Made by a program: the position numbers and the translations under genes. Below the pieces are notes generated by a model that was not told the origin of the DNA, ran no database searches, and saw only the letters and a program-made list of their open reading frames with translations. Below are positions 38,091 through 52,093 of a stretch of DNA of 64,000 nucleotides, one piece after another. The DNA is from Sinonovacula constricta (taxonomy: Eukaryota > Mollusca > Bivalvia > Cardiida > Solecurtidae). The stretch's first letter is position 1; every line of letters starts with the position of its first letter. The stretch is taken from positions 44,997,914-45,061,913 of the forward strand of contig CM017567.1 of NCBI GenBank assembly GCA_007844125.1, given 5' to 3'.

Positions 38091-38572
38091 CCAGAGATAA
38101 ATTATTTGAACACGCTTTTTTATTTGTTTCCGACGATTTATTTGAATCCGTTTTCCAATTCTATCGAGTAACTTGGAAATGTTTTTATTTCAGTTAGAGT
38201 TGGTCGTTTGAATACGTTTTTCAAGTAATATGATATTTGAAATAATGTAACCGAAACATTAATGTTTAGCGCTTCAAATCGCTAATTGGGTACGATTTAA
38301 TATAACAGGTGTGCTTGTTTTTTGTTTGTTTGTTTTTTTGTTTGTTGTTTTTTGTTTTGTTTTGTTGTTGTTAGGGCTCATCTATTGATTGATTTTCCTG
38401 TTATTTTAAACGTTTTGTTTTATATACCCCCCCCCCCCACACACACACACTTTTTATGAATATAAAGACGTCTGTAAGTGCAATCATACGATTTTATTAC
38501 ACATCCGGAAGTTTTAAATGACCACGATACATTTAAAACATGTTGATTTGTCTTGGATCCAATAATGTCTGG

Positions 38573-41500
38573 GAGTCATAAATATGACCATAACTCCGTC
38601 TGTGGCACCATCTTAACTCTGTATGGGGTCTTCCTCCACCAATTATATCTGGGCGTCATAAATATGACCATAACTCAGTCTGTGGCACCATCTTAGCTCT
38701 GTATGGAGTCTTCCTCCACCAATTATATCTGGGCGTCATATATATGACCATAACTCCGTCTGTGGCACCATCTTAACTCTGTATGGGGTCTTCCTCCACC
38801 AATTATATCTGGGCGTCATAAATATGACCATAACTCCGTCTGTGGGACCATCTTAGCTCTGTATGGAGTCTTCCTCCACCAATTATATCTGGGCGTCATA
38901 AATATGACCATAACTCCGTCTGTGGCACCATCTTTACTCTGTATGGTGTCTTGCTCCACCAATTGTATCTGGGCGTCATAAATATGACCATAACTCCGTC
39001 TGTGGCACCATCTTAGCTCTGTATGGAGTCTTCCTCCACCAATTATATCTGGGCGTCATAAATATGACCATAACTCCGTCTGTGGCACCATCTTAACTCT
39101 GTATGGAGTCTTGCTCCACCAATTGTATCTGGGCGTCATAAATATGACCATAACTCCGTCTGTGGCACCATCTTAGCTCTGTATGGAGTCTTCCTCCACC
39201 AATTATATCTGGACGTCATAAATATGACCATAACTCCGTCTGTGTCGCCATCTTAGCTCTGTATGGGGTCATCCTCTATCAATAATATCTGGGCGTCATA
39301 AATATGACCATAACTCCGTCTGTGGCACCATCTTAAGTCTGTATGGGGTATTCCTCCACCAATTATATCTGGGCGTCATAAATATGAACATAACTCCGTC
39401 TGTGGCACAATCTTAACTCTGTATGGAGTCTTGCTCCACCAATTATATCTGGGCGTCATAAATATGACCATAACTTCGTCTGTGGCACCATCTAAACTCT
39501 GTATGGGGTCTTCCACCATCAATTATATCTGGGCGTCATAAATATGACTATAACTCCGTCTGTGGCACCATCTTAACTCTGTATGGGGTCTTCCACCACC
39601 AATTATATCTGGGCGTCATAAATATGACCATAACTCCGTCTGTGGCGCCATCTTAACTCTGTATGGGGTCTTCCTCCACCAATTATATCTGGGCGTCATA
39701 AATATGACCATAACTCCGTCTGTGGCACCATCTTAACTCTGTATGGGGTCTTCCTCCACCAATTATATCTGGGCGTCATAAATATGACCATAACTCCGTC
39801 TGTGGCGCCATCTTAACTCTGTTAGGGGTCTTCCTCCACCAATTATATCTGGGTGTCATAAATATGACTATAACTCCGTCTGTGGCACCATCGTAACTCT
39901 GTATGGGGTCTTCCTCCACCTACTATATCTGAGCGTCATAAATATGACCATAACTCCGTCTGTGGCACCATCTTAACTTTGTATGGGGTCATCCTCTACA
40001 AATTATATATGGGCGTCATAAATATGACCATAACTCCGTCTGTGGCACCATCTTAACTCTGTATGGGGTCTTCCTCCACCAATTATATCGGGGCGTCATA
40101 AATATGACCATAACTCCGTCTGTGGCACCATCTTAACTCTGTATGGGGTCTTCCTCCACCAATTATATCTTGGCGTCATAAATATGACCATAACTCCGTC
40201 TGTGGCGCCATCTTAACTCTGTTAGGGGTCTTCCTCCACCAATTATATCTGGGTGTCATAAATATGACTATAACTCCGTCTGTGGCACCATCGTAACTCT
40301 GTATGGAGTCTTCCTCCACCAACTATATCTGAGCGTCATAAATATGACCATAACTCCGTCTGTGGCACCATCTTAACTTTGTATGGGGTCATCCTCTACA
40401 AATTATATCTGGGCGTCATAAATATGACCATAACTCCGTCTGTGGCACCATCTTAACTCTGTATGGGGTCTTCCTCCACCAATTATATCGGGGCGTCATA
40501 AATATGACCATAACTCCGTCTGTGGCCCCATCTTAACTCTGTATGGTGTCTTCCTAGACCAATTATATCTGGGTGTCATACATATGAACATAACTCCGTC
40601 TGTGGCACTATCTTAACTCTGTATGGGATCTTCCTCCACCAACTATATCTGGGTGTCATAAATATGTCCATAACTCCGTCTGTGGCACCATCTTAAGTCT
40701 GTATGGAGTCTTCCTCGACAAATTATATCTGGGCGTCATAAATATGACTATAACTCCGTCTGTGGCACCATCTTAACTCTGTGTGGGGTCTTCCTCCACC
40801 AATGATATCTGAACGTCATAAATATGACCAGAACTCCGTCTGTGGCACCATCTTAACTCTGTATGGGGTCTTCCTCCACCAACTATATCTGGGCGTCATA
40901 AATATGACCATAACTCCGTCTGTGGCGCCATCTTAACTCTGTATGGGGTCATCCTTCACCAATTATATCTGGGCGTCATAAATATGACCATAACTCCGTC
41001 TGTGGCACCATCTTAGCTCTGTATGAAGTCTTCCTCCACCAATTATATCTGGGTGTCATAAATATGACCATAACTTCGTCTGTGGCACCATCTTAACTCT
41101 GTTTGGGGTCTCCCTCCACCAATTATATCTGGGTGTCATAAAAATGACCATAACTCCGTCTGTGGGACCATCTTAGCTCTGTATGGAGTCTTCCTCCACC
41201 AATTATATCTGGGCGTCATAAATATGACCATAACTCCGTCTATGGCACCATCTTAACTCTGTATGGGGTCTTCCTCCACCAATTATATCTGGGTGTCATA
41301 TATATGACCATAACTCCGTCTGTGGGACCATCTTAGCTCTGTATGGGGTCTTCCTCCACCAATTATATCTGGGTGTCATAGATATGAACATAACTCCGTC
41401 TGTGGCACCATCTTAACTCTGTATGGGGTCTTCCTCTACAAATTATATCTGGGCGTCATAAATATGACCATAACTCCGTCTGTGGCACCATCATAACTCT

Positions 41501-44500
41501 GTATGGGGTCTTCCTCCACCAATTATATCTGGGTGTCATAAATATGACCATAACTCCGTCTGTGGCACCATCTTAACTCTGTTAGGGGTCTTCCTCCACC
41601 AATTATATCTGGGCGTCATAAATATGACTATAACTCCGTCCGTGGCACCATCTTAACTCTGTATGGGGTCTTCCTCCACAAATAATATCTGGGCATCATA
41701 AATATGACCATAACTCCGTCTGTGGCGCCATCTTAAGTCTGTATGGCGTCTTCCTCCACCAATTATATCTGGGCGTCATATATATGACCATAACTTCGTC
41801 TGTGGCACCATCTTAACTCTGTATGGGGTCTTCCTCCACCAACTATATCTGGGCGTCATAAATATGACCATAACTCCGTCTGTGGCGCCATCTGAACTCT
41901 GTATGGGGTCATCCTTCACCAATTATATCTGGGCGTCATAAATATGACCATAACTCCGTGTGTGGCACCATCTTAGCTCTGTATGGAGTCTTCCTCCACC
42001 AATTATATCTGGGTGTCATAAATATGATCATAACTTCGTCTGTGGCACCATCTTAACTCTGTATGGGGTCTCCATCCACCAATTATATCTGGGTATCATA
42101 AATATGACCATAACTCCGTCTGTGGGACCATCTTTACTCTGTATGGTGTCTTGCTCCACCAATTGTATCTGGGCGTCATAAATATGACCATAACTCCGTC
42201 TGTGGCACCATCTTAGATCTGTATGGAGTCTTCCTCCACCAATTATATCTGGGCGTCATAAATATGACCATAACTCCGTCTGTGGCACCATCTTAACTCT
42301 GTATGGAGTCTTCCTCCACCAATTATATCTGGGCGTCATAAATATGACCATAACTCCGTCTGTGGCACCATCTTTACTCTGTATGGTGTCTTGCTCCACC
42401 AATTGTATCTGGGCGTCATAAATATGACCATAACTCCGTCTGTGGCACCATCTTAGCTCTGTATGGAGTCTTCCTCCACCAATTATATCTGGGCGTCATA
42501 AATATGACCATAACTCCGTCTGTGGCACCATCTTAACTCTGTATGGAGTCTTGCTCCACCAATTGTATCTGGGCGTCATAAATATGACCATAACTCCGTC
42601 TGTGGCACCATCTTAGCTCTGTATGGAGTCTTCCTCCACCAATTATATCTGGGCGTCATAAATATGACCATAACTCTGTCTGTGTCGCCATCTTAACTCT
42701 GTATGGGGTCTTCCTCTATCAATAATATCTGGGCGTCATAAATATGACCATAACTCCGTCTGTGGCACCATCTTAATCCGTATGGGGTATTCCTCCACCA
42801 ATTATATCTGGGCGTCATAAATATGAACATAACTCCGTCTGTGGCACAATCTTAACTCTGTATGGAGTCTTGCTCCACCAATTATATCTGAGCGTCATAA
42901 ATATGACCATAACTTCGTCTGTGGCACCATCTTATCTCTGTATGGGGTCTTCCACCACCAATTATATCTGGGCGTCATAAATATGACTATAACTCCGTCT
43001 GTGGCACCATCTTAACTCTGTATGGGGTCTTCCACCACCAATTATATCTGGGCGTCATAAATATGACCATAACTCCGTCTGCGGCGCCATCTTAACTCTG
43101 TATGGGGTCTTCCTCCACCAATTATAACTGGGCGTCATAAATATGACCATAACTCCGTCTGTGGCACCATCTTAACTCTGTATGGGGTCTTCCTCCACCA
43201 ATTATATCTTGGCGCCATAAATATGACCATAACTCCGTCTGTGGCGCCATCTTAACTCTGTTAGGGGTCTTCCTCCACCAATTATATCTGGGTGTCATAA
43301 ATATGACCATAACTCCGTCTGTGGCACCATCTTAACTCTGTATGGGGTCTTCCTCCACCAACTATATCTGAGCGTCATAAATATGACCATAACTCCGTCT
43401 GTGGCACCATCTTAACTTTGTATGGGGTCTTCCTCTACAAATTATATCTGGGCGTCATAAATATGACCATAACTCCGTCTGTGGCACCATCTTAACTCTG
43501 TATGGGGTCTTCCTCCACCAATTATATCGGGGCGTCATATATATGACCATAACTCCGTCTGTGGCCCCATCTTAACTCTGTATGGTGTCTTCCTAGACCA
43601 ATTATATCTGGGTGTCATACATATGACCATAACTCCGTCTGTGGCACTATCTTAACTCTGTATGGGATCTTGCTCCACCAACTATATCTGGGTGTCATAA
43701 ATATGACCATAACTCCGTCTGTGGCACCATCTTAAGTCTGTATGGAGTCTTCCTCGACAAATTATATCTGGGCGTCATAAATATGACTATAACTCCGTCT
43801 GTGGCACCATCTTAACTCTGTATGGGGTCTTCCTCCACCAATGATATCTGAACGTTATAGATATGACCAGAACTCCGTCTGTGGTGCCATCTTAATTCTG
43901 TATGGGGTCTTCCTCCACCAATTATATCTGGGCGTCATAAATATGACCATAACTCCGTCTGTGGCACCATCTTCACTCTGAATGGGGTCTTCCTCCACCA
44001 ATTATATCTAGGCGTCATAAATATGACTATAACTCCGTCTGTGGCGCCATCTTAACTCTGTATGGGGTCTTCCTTCACCAATTATATCTGGGCGTCATAA
44101 ATATGACCATAACTCCGTCTGTGGCACCATCTTAGCTCTGTATGGTGTCTTCCTCCACCAATTATATCTGGGTGTCATAGATATGAACATAACTCCGTCT
44201 GTGGCACCATCTTAACTCTGTATGGGGTCTTCCTCTACAAATTATATCTGGGCGTCATAAATATGACCATAACTCCGTCTGTGGCACCATCATAACTCTG
44301 TATGGGGTCTTCCTCCACCAATTATATCTGGGTGTCATAAATATGACCATAACTCCGTCTGTGGCACCATCTTAACTCTGTATGGAGTCTTCCTCCACCA
44401 ATTATATCTGGGCGTCATAAATATGACTATAACTCCGTCCGTGGCACCATCTTAACTCTGTATGGGGTCTTCCTCCACAAATAATATCTGGGCATCATAA

Positions 44501-46210
44501 ATATGACCATAACTCCGTCTGTGGCGCCATCTTAAGTCTGTATGGGGTCTTCCTCCACCAATTATATCTGGGCGTCATAAATATGACCATAACTCCGTCT
44601 GTGGCACCATCTTAACTCTGTATGGGGTCTTCCTCCACCAACTATATCTGGGCGTCATAAATATGACCATAACTCCGTCTGTGGCGCCATCTTAACTCTG
44701 TATGGGGTCATCCTTCACCAATTATATCTGGGCGTCATAAATATGACCATAACTCCATGTGTGGCACCATCTTAGCTCTGTATGGAGTCTTCCTCCACCA
44801 ATTATATCTGGGTGTCATAAATATGAACATAACTCCGTCTGTGGCACCATCTTAACTCTGTATGGGGTCTTCCTCCACCAATTATATCTGGGTGTCATAA
44901 ATATGACCATAACTCCGTCTGTGGCACCATCTTAGCTCTGTATGGGGTCTTCCTCCACCAATTATATCTGGGTGTCATAGATATGAACATAACTCCGTCT
45001 GTGGCACCATCTTAACTCTGTATGGGGTCTTCCTCCACCAATTATATCTGGGTGTCATAAATATGAACATAACTCCGTCTGTGGCACCATCTTAACTCTG
45101 TATGGGGTCTTCCTCTACAAATTATATCTGGGCGTCATAAATATGACCATAACTCCGTCTGTGGCACCATCTTAACTCTGTATGGGGTCTTCCTCCACCA
45201 ATTATATCTGGGTGTCATAAATATGACCATAACTCCGTCTGTGGCACCATCTTAACTCTGTATGGAGTCTTCCTCCACCAATTATATCTGGGCGTCATAA
45301 ATATGACCATAACTCCGTCTGTGGCACCATCTTAACTCTGTATGGGGTCTTCCTCCACAAATTATATCTGGGCATCATAAATATGACCATAACTCCGTCT
45401 GTGGCGCCATCTTAAGTCTGTATGGGGTCTTCCTCCACCAATTATATCTGGGCGTCATAAATATGACTATAACTCCGTCTGTGGCACCATCTTAACTCTG
45501 TATGGAGTCTTCCTCCACCAACTATATCTGGGCGTCATAAATATGACCATAACTCCGTCTGTGGCACCATCTTAACTCTGTATGGAGTCTTCCTCCACCA
45601 ACTATATCTGGGCGTCATAAATATGACCATAACTCCGTCTTTGGCGCCATCTTAACTCTGTATGGGGTCTTCCTCCACCAATTATATCTGGGCGTCATAA
45701 ATATGACCATTACTCCGTCTGTGGCACCATCTTAGCTCTGTATGGGGTCTTCCTCCACCAATTATATCTGGGCGTCATAAATATGACCATTACTCCGTCT
45801 GTGGCACCATCTTAACTCTGTATGGAGTCTTCCTCCACCAACTATATCTGGGCGTCATAAATATGACCATAACTCCGTCTTTGGCGCCATCTTAACTCTG
45901 TATGGGGTCTTCCACCACCAATTATATCTGGGCGTCATAAATATGAACATAACTCCGTCTGTGGCACCATCTTAACTCTGTATGGGGTCTTCCTCCACCA
46001 ATTATATCTGGGTGTCATGAATATGACCATACCTCCGTCTGTGGCACCATCTTAACTCTGTATGGGGTCTTCCTCCACCAATTATATCTGGGCGTCATAA
46101 ATATGACCATAACTCCGTCTGTGGCACCATCTTAACTCTGTATGGGGTCTTCCTCTACAAATTATATCTGGGCGTCATAAATATGACCATAACTCCGTCT
46201 GTGGCACCTT
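38573..46210. repeat. Expanded 80-bp satellite array, family II (about 95 units)
   Basis: 80-bp monomers: TGTGGCACCATCTTAACTCT, GTATGGGGTCTTCCTCCACC, AATTATATCTGGGCGTCATA, AATATGACCATAACTCCGTC. More divergent than the family I array. A block of about 3.04 kb (38 monomers) is duplicated inside it: the rare TTCCTAGACC variant recurs at 40,551 and 43,590, followed by the same order of other variants. No gene. Confidence 0.95.
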
Positions 46211-46596
46211 AACTTTGTATAGAGTCTTCCTTCGCCAATAATATCTAACGTCACTATTATGAACATAACTGTCCCAGTGACTCTACCTAGACATCAGTCT
46301 GGGGCCTTCCTCCGCCAATATTACCTGTCGCTACTAATATGACCATAACTGCGTCGGTGGTTCTACCCAGAGAGAAATTATTGGCAAACGCTTTTTATTT
46401 GTTTCCGACGAATTTTTTTAAAATCCGTTTTCCAAATAAATCCACTAACGTGAAAATGTTTTTATTTCAGTTAGATTGGGTCATTTGAATACGTTTTTAC
46501 AAGTAATATGGTATTTGAAAAAGTGTAACCGAAACATTAATGTTTGGTGCTTCAAATCGCTAATTGGGTACGATTAAATTTAACAGGTGTGCGTGT

Positions 46597-46634
<38 letters not shown>

Positions 46635-46799
46635 AAGGCTCATCAATTTGATTTATTTTCCTTTTATTTCAAACGTTGTTTTTTAAACCCTACTTTTTAG
46701 GATTATAAGACGTCTGTAATTGCAATCATATGATTTATCTTACACATCCGGAAGTTTTAAATGACCACGATACATTTAAAACATGTTGATTTGTCTTGG

Positions 46800-47180
46800 A
46801 TCCAATAATGTCTGGGTTTCATAATTATGAACATAACTCCGTCTGTGGCACAATCTTAACTCTGTATGGGGTCTTCCTCCACCAATTATATCTGGGCGTC
46901 ATAAATATGACCATAACGCCGTCTGTGGCACAATCTTAACTCTGTATGGGGTCTTCCTCCACCAATTATATCTGGGCGTCATAAATATGACCATAACTCC
47001 GTCTGTGGCACCATCTTAATTCTGTATGGGGTCTTCCTTCACCAATTATATCTGGGCGTCATAAATATGACCATAACTCCGTCTGTGGCACAATCTTAAC
47101 TCTGTATGGGGTCTTCCTTCACCAATTATATCTGGGCGTCATAAATATGACCATAACTCCGTCTGTGGCACAATCTTAAC
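46800..47180. repeat. 80-bp satellite, family II, second short array
   Basis: Four to five monomers of family II after the second body copy, reading into a CT tract. Confidence 0.85.
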
Positions 47181-47376
47181 TCTTTCTCTGTGTCTGTCTC
47201 TCTATCTCTCTCTATCTCTCTCTCTATCTCCGTCTCTCTCTCTCTCTCTGTCTCTCTCTGTCTCTCTCTATCTCTGTCTCTGTCTCTCTCTGTCTCTCTC
47301 TGTCTCTGTCTCTCTTTTATTCTCTCTGTCTCTCTCTTATTCTCTCTGTCTCTCTCTGTCTCTCTCTGTCTCTCTG

Positions 47377-47439
<63 letters not shown>

Positions 47440-47441
47440 GT
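47181..47441. repeat. (CT)n / (CTGT)n microsatellite
   Basis: CT-rich tract with regular CTGTCTCT and CTATCTCT variants. Overlying ORFs are artefacts. Confidence 0.9.
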
Positions 47442-47559
47442 GGTCTTTCCTCCGCCGCCAATTAATAGCTGAGCGTCACTAACGTTCATATATGTACAAC
47501 TATGGTGGGTCTAACATAAGGGTTGTCTGGGACCATTCTAATAATAACTGAACGTCACT

Positions 47560-47880
47560 AATATGAACATAACTCCGTTAGTGGCTCAACCTGAACATTA
47601 GTCTCGGGTCTACCTTGGTCAATAATATCTGGGCGTCATTTATATGACCATAACTGCGTCGGTAGTTCTACCCGAACATTAGTCTCGGGTCTTCCTTGGT
47701 CAATAATATCTGACGTCACTTACATGACCATAACTGCGTCGGTGGTTCTACCTGAACATTAGTCTTGGGACATCATCTGCCAGTAATATCTGACGTCGCT
47801 TATATGAACGTTACTGCCCCGGTCTCTCTACCCAGACATTTATCTTCGGTCTTCCTCCATTAGTATCTAGTCACTCCTAC
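47560..47880. repeat. 80-bp satellite, family I variant (about 4 units)
   Basis: Degenerate 80-bp units with CGAACATTAGTCTCGGG and TGACGTCACTTACATGACC, equivalent in position to 9,905-10,385. Confidence 0.8.
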
Positions 47881-48194
47881 TACGGCCATAACGACGTCGG
47901 AGTCTTTACCCAAATATTTACCAGGGGTCTTCCCCCACCATTAATACATGTGTTTGTGTCATTTTTACCAATTAGCTGGGCGTCACGGTATGATCAATCT
48001 CAAAATGAAATCAATGGTGTACGATTAGATGCACAATATTGCTGAACATTTAAAACTAGAAAGGGTCATTTCCATCAGTCTGTTACAATACTAATGCCGT
48101 GTTGTTGTTGAATGCTATACACAAGTTTTGTTGTGTGCAGTGTTTGATTGGGGTTGTATTGGTAAAATTGTAAATGGAAAAGCTTGTTTTGTCA

Positions 48195-48400
48195 ATGTCA
48201 TTAATGTTGAAGCATCTTTAACTCGGAGGACACATCTTTGTTTCAGTAAAAGCATACAATCACATAGAGATTTATAATTTACTTCGGCAGATTTTAATTG
48301 AAATTTCTACTAAAAGAGACGATATAGATCATAAGCCAGAAATAAAATCAAAGGAAGACTACCGGAAAATACCGGAAGCTTCCGTATGATACCGAATACG
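48195..48400 (+). promoter_or_regulatory. Truncated type A promoter region of unit 4, cut by transposon insertion
   Basis: The sequence matches the region upstream of the other type A promoters up to ACCGAATACG at 48,391-48,400. There the other copies continue CTGACGTTGGCGG, but this one switches to the left TIR of the DNA transposon. The CRE and exon 1A are therefore absent. Confidence 0.6.
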
Positions 48401-48444
48401 CAATCGGAACACCTCGGATAATTCACGAATCATCTCTCGGATGT
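48401..48444 (+). repeat. Left terminal inverted repeat
   Basis: It matches the reverse complement of 63,729-63,781: 22 of the first 24 bases, then a 9-bp length difference, then 16 of 17 bases. Additional CTCGG motifs follow near 48,457, 48,774 and 48,804. Confidence 0.6.
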
Positions 48445-48851
48445 CAATCTGATCACCTCGGCCTTTATGCTATGCAAGAGACCTCTGACATAATAAGGCG
48501 CCATCTTGGATCTACTTTGTGTGTCTTAGTTTTAATACTGGGTATTTAATGTTGACTTTTCAATTTTCCGTAAATCATATAGATTGTATTGATAAAAAAA
48601 TTCGTTGTTATTGCAAGATATACTCAACTAAATGATATATATATATAATTTGTTACTTTCTCGCGAACGGACACTGTTTCATAACTCAGGCGACGCACTT
48701 TGGTGTATTCTAGAGCTATGTACGAGGTGTATTTTACGAACCATACGGAAATACCCGAAGTTTTACGATTGCTCGGATGTATGTAGGTAGTCGGATCACC
48801 TCGGCCATTTCCCTAAATGGGACTACTTTTTTGACAGACGTCAAAACAAAG

Positions 48852-51712
48852 ATGGCGACTCGGATGACAGCTCACTGCTGGACTTGCGGTGAACTGAAAT
48901 CAGCTTGTTATCAAGTCTCATATAGCCTGAAATCAATCAGGAATGATTTTCCAGCATTGTTTACTTATGTGTTGGGCTTCCGGCCGGGAGAGAACAGCTG
49001 GCTATGTCGACCTTGCTCTAGTCGGCTTGAAAAGTTTGCTGAATTCAAGAAAAAAGCATAGTCTTTGGTGAGTACAGCAATACCTTTGACTGTATTATCA
49101 CACTATCCATGTTCTAGAAGATTTCAATACCCACAGCCCAATGATTGTCCGACTCCTTGAGCAGCATTTATACTACAGATTAAATTGTCAATTAGATAGA
49201 TTATCTGACAATCTGCAGAAACATTACCATAAGAAAATTCTTTCTCTAACTATATAAATTTATTTTGGTTTCTTACAGCAATGCATATGAGAGAAGAACT
49301 GTCACTATGCTCTTTGTATTTTTAACTCTCATGTAAATTTCGATATTTGATGGTATTCTCCTTTGATTTCTTTTTCAATTACCCAGAGTGCAGTCCAAAA
49401 CTTTGCACAGTTGTTTGTTTCAAATTGCTCAATTGATTGGCATATTTTGCTCCGCCTTGCTGTGCTCTTGTTTTTGCTTGATATAATGTTTGAAATATAC
49501 ATATTATAAAAGTTAAAAAAACCCATAAATTCTTGTTTAGTATATCTCATTAAAAACAGAGATGGAAGTACTGTTCGGATTTGGATAATATGTTTTTGTT
49601 GTTGTTTACACAAATTGCACTGATAACAGTTATTAATAAAATTTGGAATTAAGATATGTATATCTTATTATATATATATGGTATTGTAGTGATGTTTGGA
49701 GTGGGTGGGAGTGGGGGGTAGGTTGGCATTCATTGACTCAATCTTTGTGAATTAACATGATGGCCATTGTTATCACTTTTAAAAATCATTTTCATTGATG
49801 CTATTTTACAGTTATATTTTAATACTTTATGTAACATCATATTTATATTTGACACAGTAACAGATATTTGTATCTCTTAAATATTTTACAGGGTACACAC
49901 CAATGATATTCGAATGGCATCAAAGGACCGAGATTACCACTTCTTCGCATCTGACTTCACAGTTGACAGAGTGAATCTAGATGGTCTTAGCAAAGTAGCA
50001 CCAAACAAGGATTCATTAAGTCTAACTGTGCAACATTTCATTCCAAATCAAGCTGAGTATAAATACTATACAGAGACATTGAAAATACTTCTGGCTAGGT
50101 TACTGATACATTATGATGGCTTTAAATGGATGGACAGTGTTGTGCCTGATCATATTCCTCATGAATATGAACAAGATATGTCTAAGAAATCAGAAGTATT
50201 CATTTTGCCCGTCTCACTGAATAATGAAGCATCATAACAGAATTGTGTACATATCATGGATGAATATGAAAGCAACATTAACAGATGGTACTCACAGGCT
50301 GGTAGAGGTAATTTGTCTGATAGTAGTTTCAATTAAATAATATCAGCAGTATTAAATATTGTGTATGTCAATTTATCAGAGGTATAAATGGAATTGGATA
50401 CTTTTAAATTTGTCATATACTCATTATTTTTTTTGCTTATTTGTTGTATATACCATTTTGTTTAGTTTGTTCATAATATTGTTATTTATTATTTATGTAA
50501 AAAAATGTATCCATGTTGTATTCTAAAGCATAAAAAATAAGGGTGTTGTCCAAACATTGTAATTCAAATGTGGATAGATTTAAAATAAAATATAAAAATA
50601 TAGGTAAAAAAAGGAAGTGAAATATTAATGTAAAACCAAATGTACTGTATAGGTTGGGATACAGGTTTTTCGATAGAGTTCAACCAACATTCCTTTAATA
50701 TTAGCCTTTTTTCATCATGCATTTGATTTAATGTTTATCTTGTTTTATCCAAATTGTGATTTAATTTTAGGGGCGGAGCTGCAAGATCTTAAGGTTCCAG
50801 TGGGTGGTGACCAAATGACACGCATTAGACTTCAGGGAGCCAAATCATTGAGGGCAGGAGCTCACAAGCAAAGTGAACGGTTCGATCACCTGGACCCAAT
50901 AATTATTGAGCTGTTCCACACCTTGCAAGACTTTCTTGAAGTGAGTTTTTTTTTACTATCACATACAAGTACTTTGAACATTGTAGTTTAGACAATATAT
51001 ATCACAGTACAATTTGGAGTTTAATTTTAAGTCAGAAACCTGATAGAAGTTTTAAAGTTGTTATTCATAATAAAAACTATGAATGCAATGAATTAATCAT
51101 TATGTAAGATGAGTATACTGTTATTAGTTATCCGCATAACCAAACTATCTGGAATTCATTAATTTATTTGCTGTGAAGTTTGTTGCAAGAAATGGAAAAC
51201 CCAGAAATATAAAACTATTTACTTTGCAATAAGACAAATAACTGGGACTAAAGAGCATTGTTTTCCATTTATTTATTTTCATAAAAAGTGTAGCTTGTCT
51301 GTTTATTAAAGCCATTAGCAGTTCTAACAATTGCTATGTTATGGGTGTAAATTTTATTTTTATTATCAGAAGTTTTGCCAGAAATACCTGGACTTCAATC
51401 GCTCGAGAGATCCAGGAACGCTGACTGGTGCAAAAAAAGTTGAAGACAACACACAAAGAAAAGAGTCGAAAGGAAGACATTAAAATAATAACTGAGTATC
51501 TTTACAAATTAAAAATGTGGAATAACTTTCAAGTCAATGAATCAGTAATGAATATCCCAGAACATCCATTCTGTTTTGACCGTGATGCATTCAACAAAAC
51601 AGTTATGTCAAAAGTACAGCAGTTGTTGTTACATGTTAATGTAGTTGATGAATATGAGGATGGAGATGAAGACATTCAAGATGATAATAATGGACCCATT
51701 CCATATACCTAA
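48852..51712 (+). pseudogene. Decayed DUF6589-like gene, probable transposase of the TIR element
   Basis: Four exons can be traced: 48852-49067, 49892-50307, 50771-50940 and 51370-51712, with donors GTGAGT, GTAATT and GTGAGT and acceptors ACAG, TTTTAG and ATCAG. Exon 1 (MATRMTAHCWTCGEL...WLCRPC) has two CxxC pairs like a zinc finger. Exon 3 carries VPVGGDQMTRIRLQGAK and FDHLDPIIIELFHTLQDFLE, which I recall as typical of DUF6589 proteins in invertebrates. Lesions are TAG at 49,059, TAA at 50,235 and a one-base frameshift near 51,428-51,440. Exon 1 is also out of phase with exon 2, so an internal exon is probably lost. The remnant encodes under 400 aa, shorter than I expect for the family. The transposase role is inferred from position between TIRs next to a helicase. 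Confidence 0.5.
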
Positions 51713-52093
51713 TAAAACTACTGCAGAAATGAAAATGTCATTAATTGTAAAGTTGTGCTTACATTTTCAGTTTAGCTTTGTAACTGGAAAATTATGAAAA
51801 AGACTATTATTTCTTGCATATAGTAAACACACTCACTAAAATGTGTGATGATATGTGAAAGAGCTTGATAAATAAGTAACTGTTATATCATACATCTCAA
51901 GTAGTAAGGACTAATATGTTGCTGTTATGTCACAATGTTAATGGAATAACAGTTAAGGCAGTATGCTAAATGTAGACTTAAATATTGCATGTAAGTCTAT
52001 TTTTTACCTATTTCACAGTTATTAAAAATTGTTTATCATAGTATTACCACTGTGTTGTGTGCCTGAGCCATTATTAGTGTAAAGATTAATTGT
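51713..52093. other. Non-coding stretch downstream of the DUF6589-like gene
   Basis: AT-rich sequence; I see no ORF, repeat or RNA gene here. TAATAAAACT just after the stop at 51,713 contains an AATAAA that could be a poly(A) signal. Confidence 0.4.

Larger units (their letters stand above)
37970..48195. repeat. Satellite-bearing dispersed element, unit 4, expanded and internally duplicated
   Basis: It starts with a recognisable tRNA-like head, then a body, the family II array, a second body copy (46,352-46,800), more family II units, a CT tract, a few family I units and the tail at about 47,880-48,190. The second body means the element is partly tandem-duplicated here. A (GTT)n run lies at 46,597-46,634. 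Confidence 0.5.

Noticed and set aside
41960..42181. 73-aa ORF in the satellite array, and 43122-43310 on the other strand
   Set aside because: Chance open frames in 80-bp satellite monomers.
49329..49613. 94-aa minus-strand ORF within the DUF6589-like gene
   Set aside because: AT-rich intron sequence that includes a repeat fragment; no recognisable domain.
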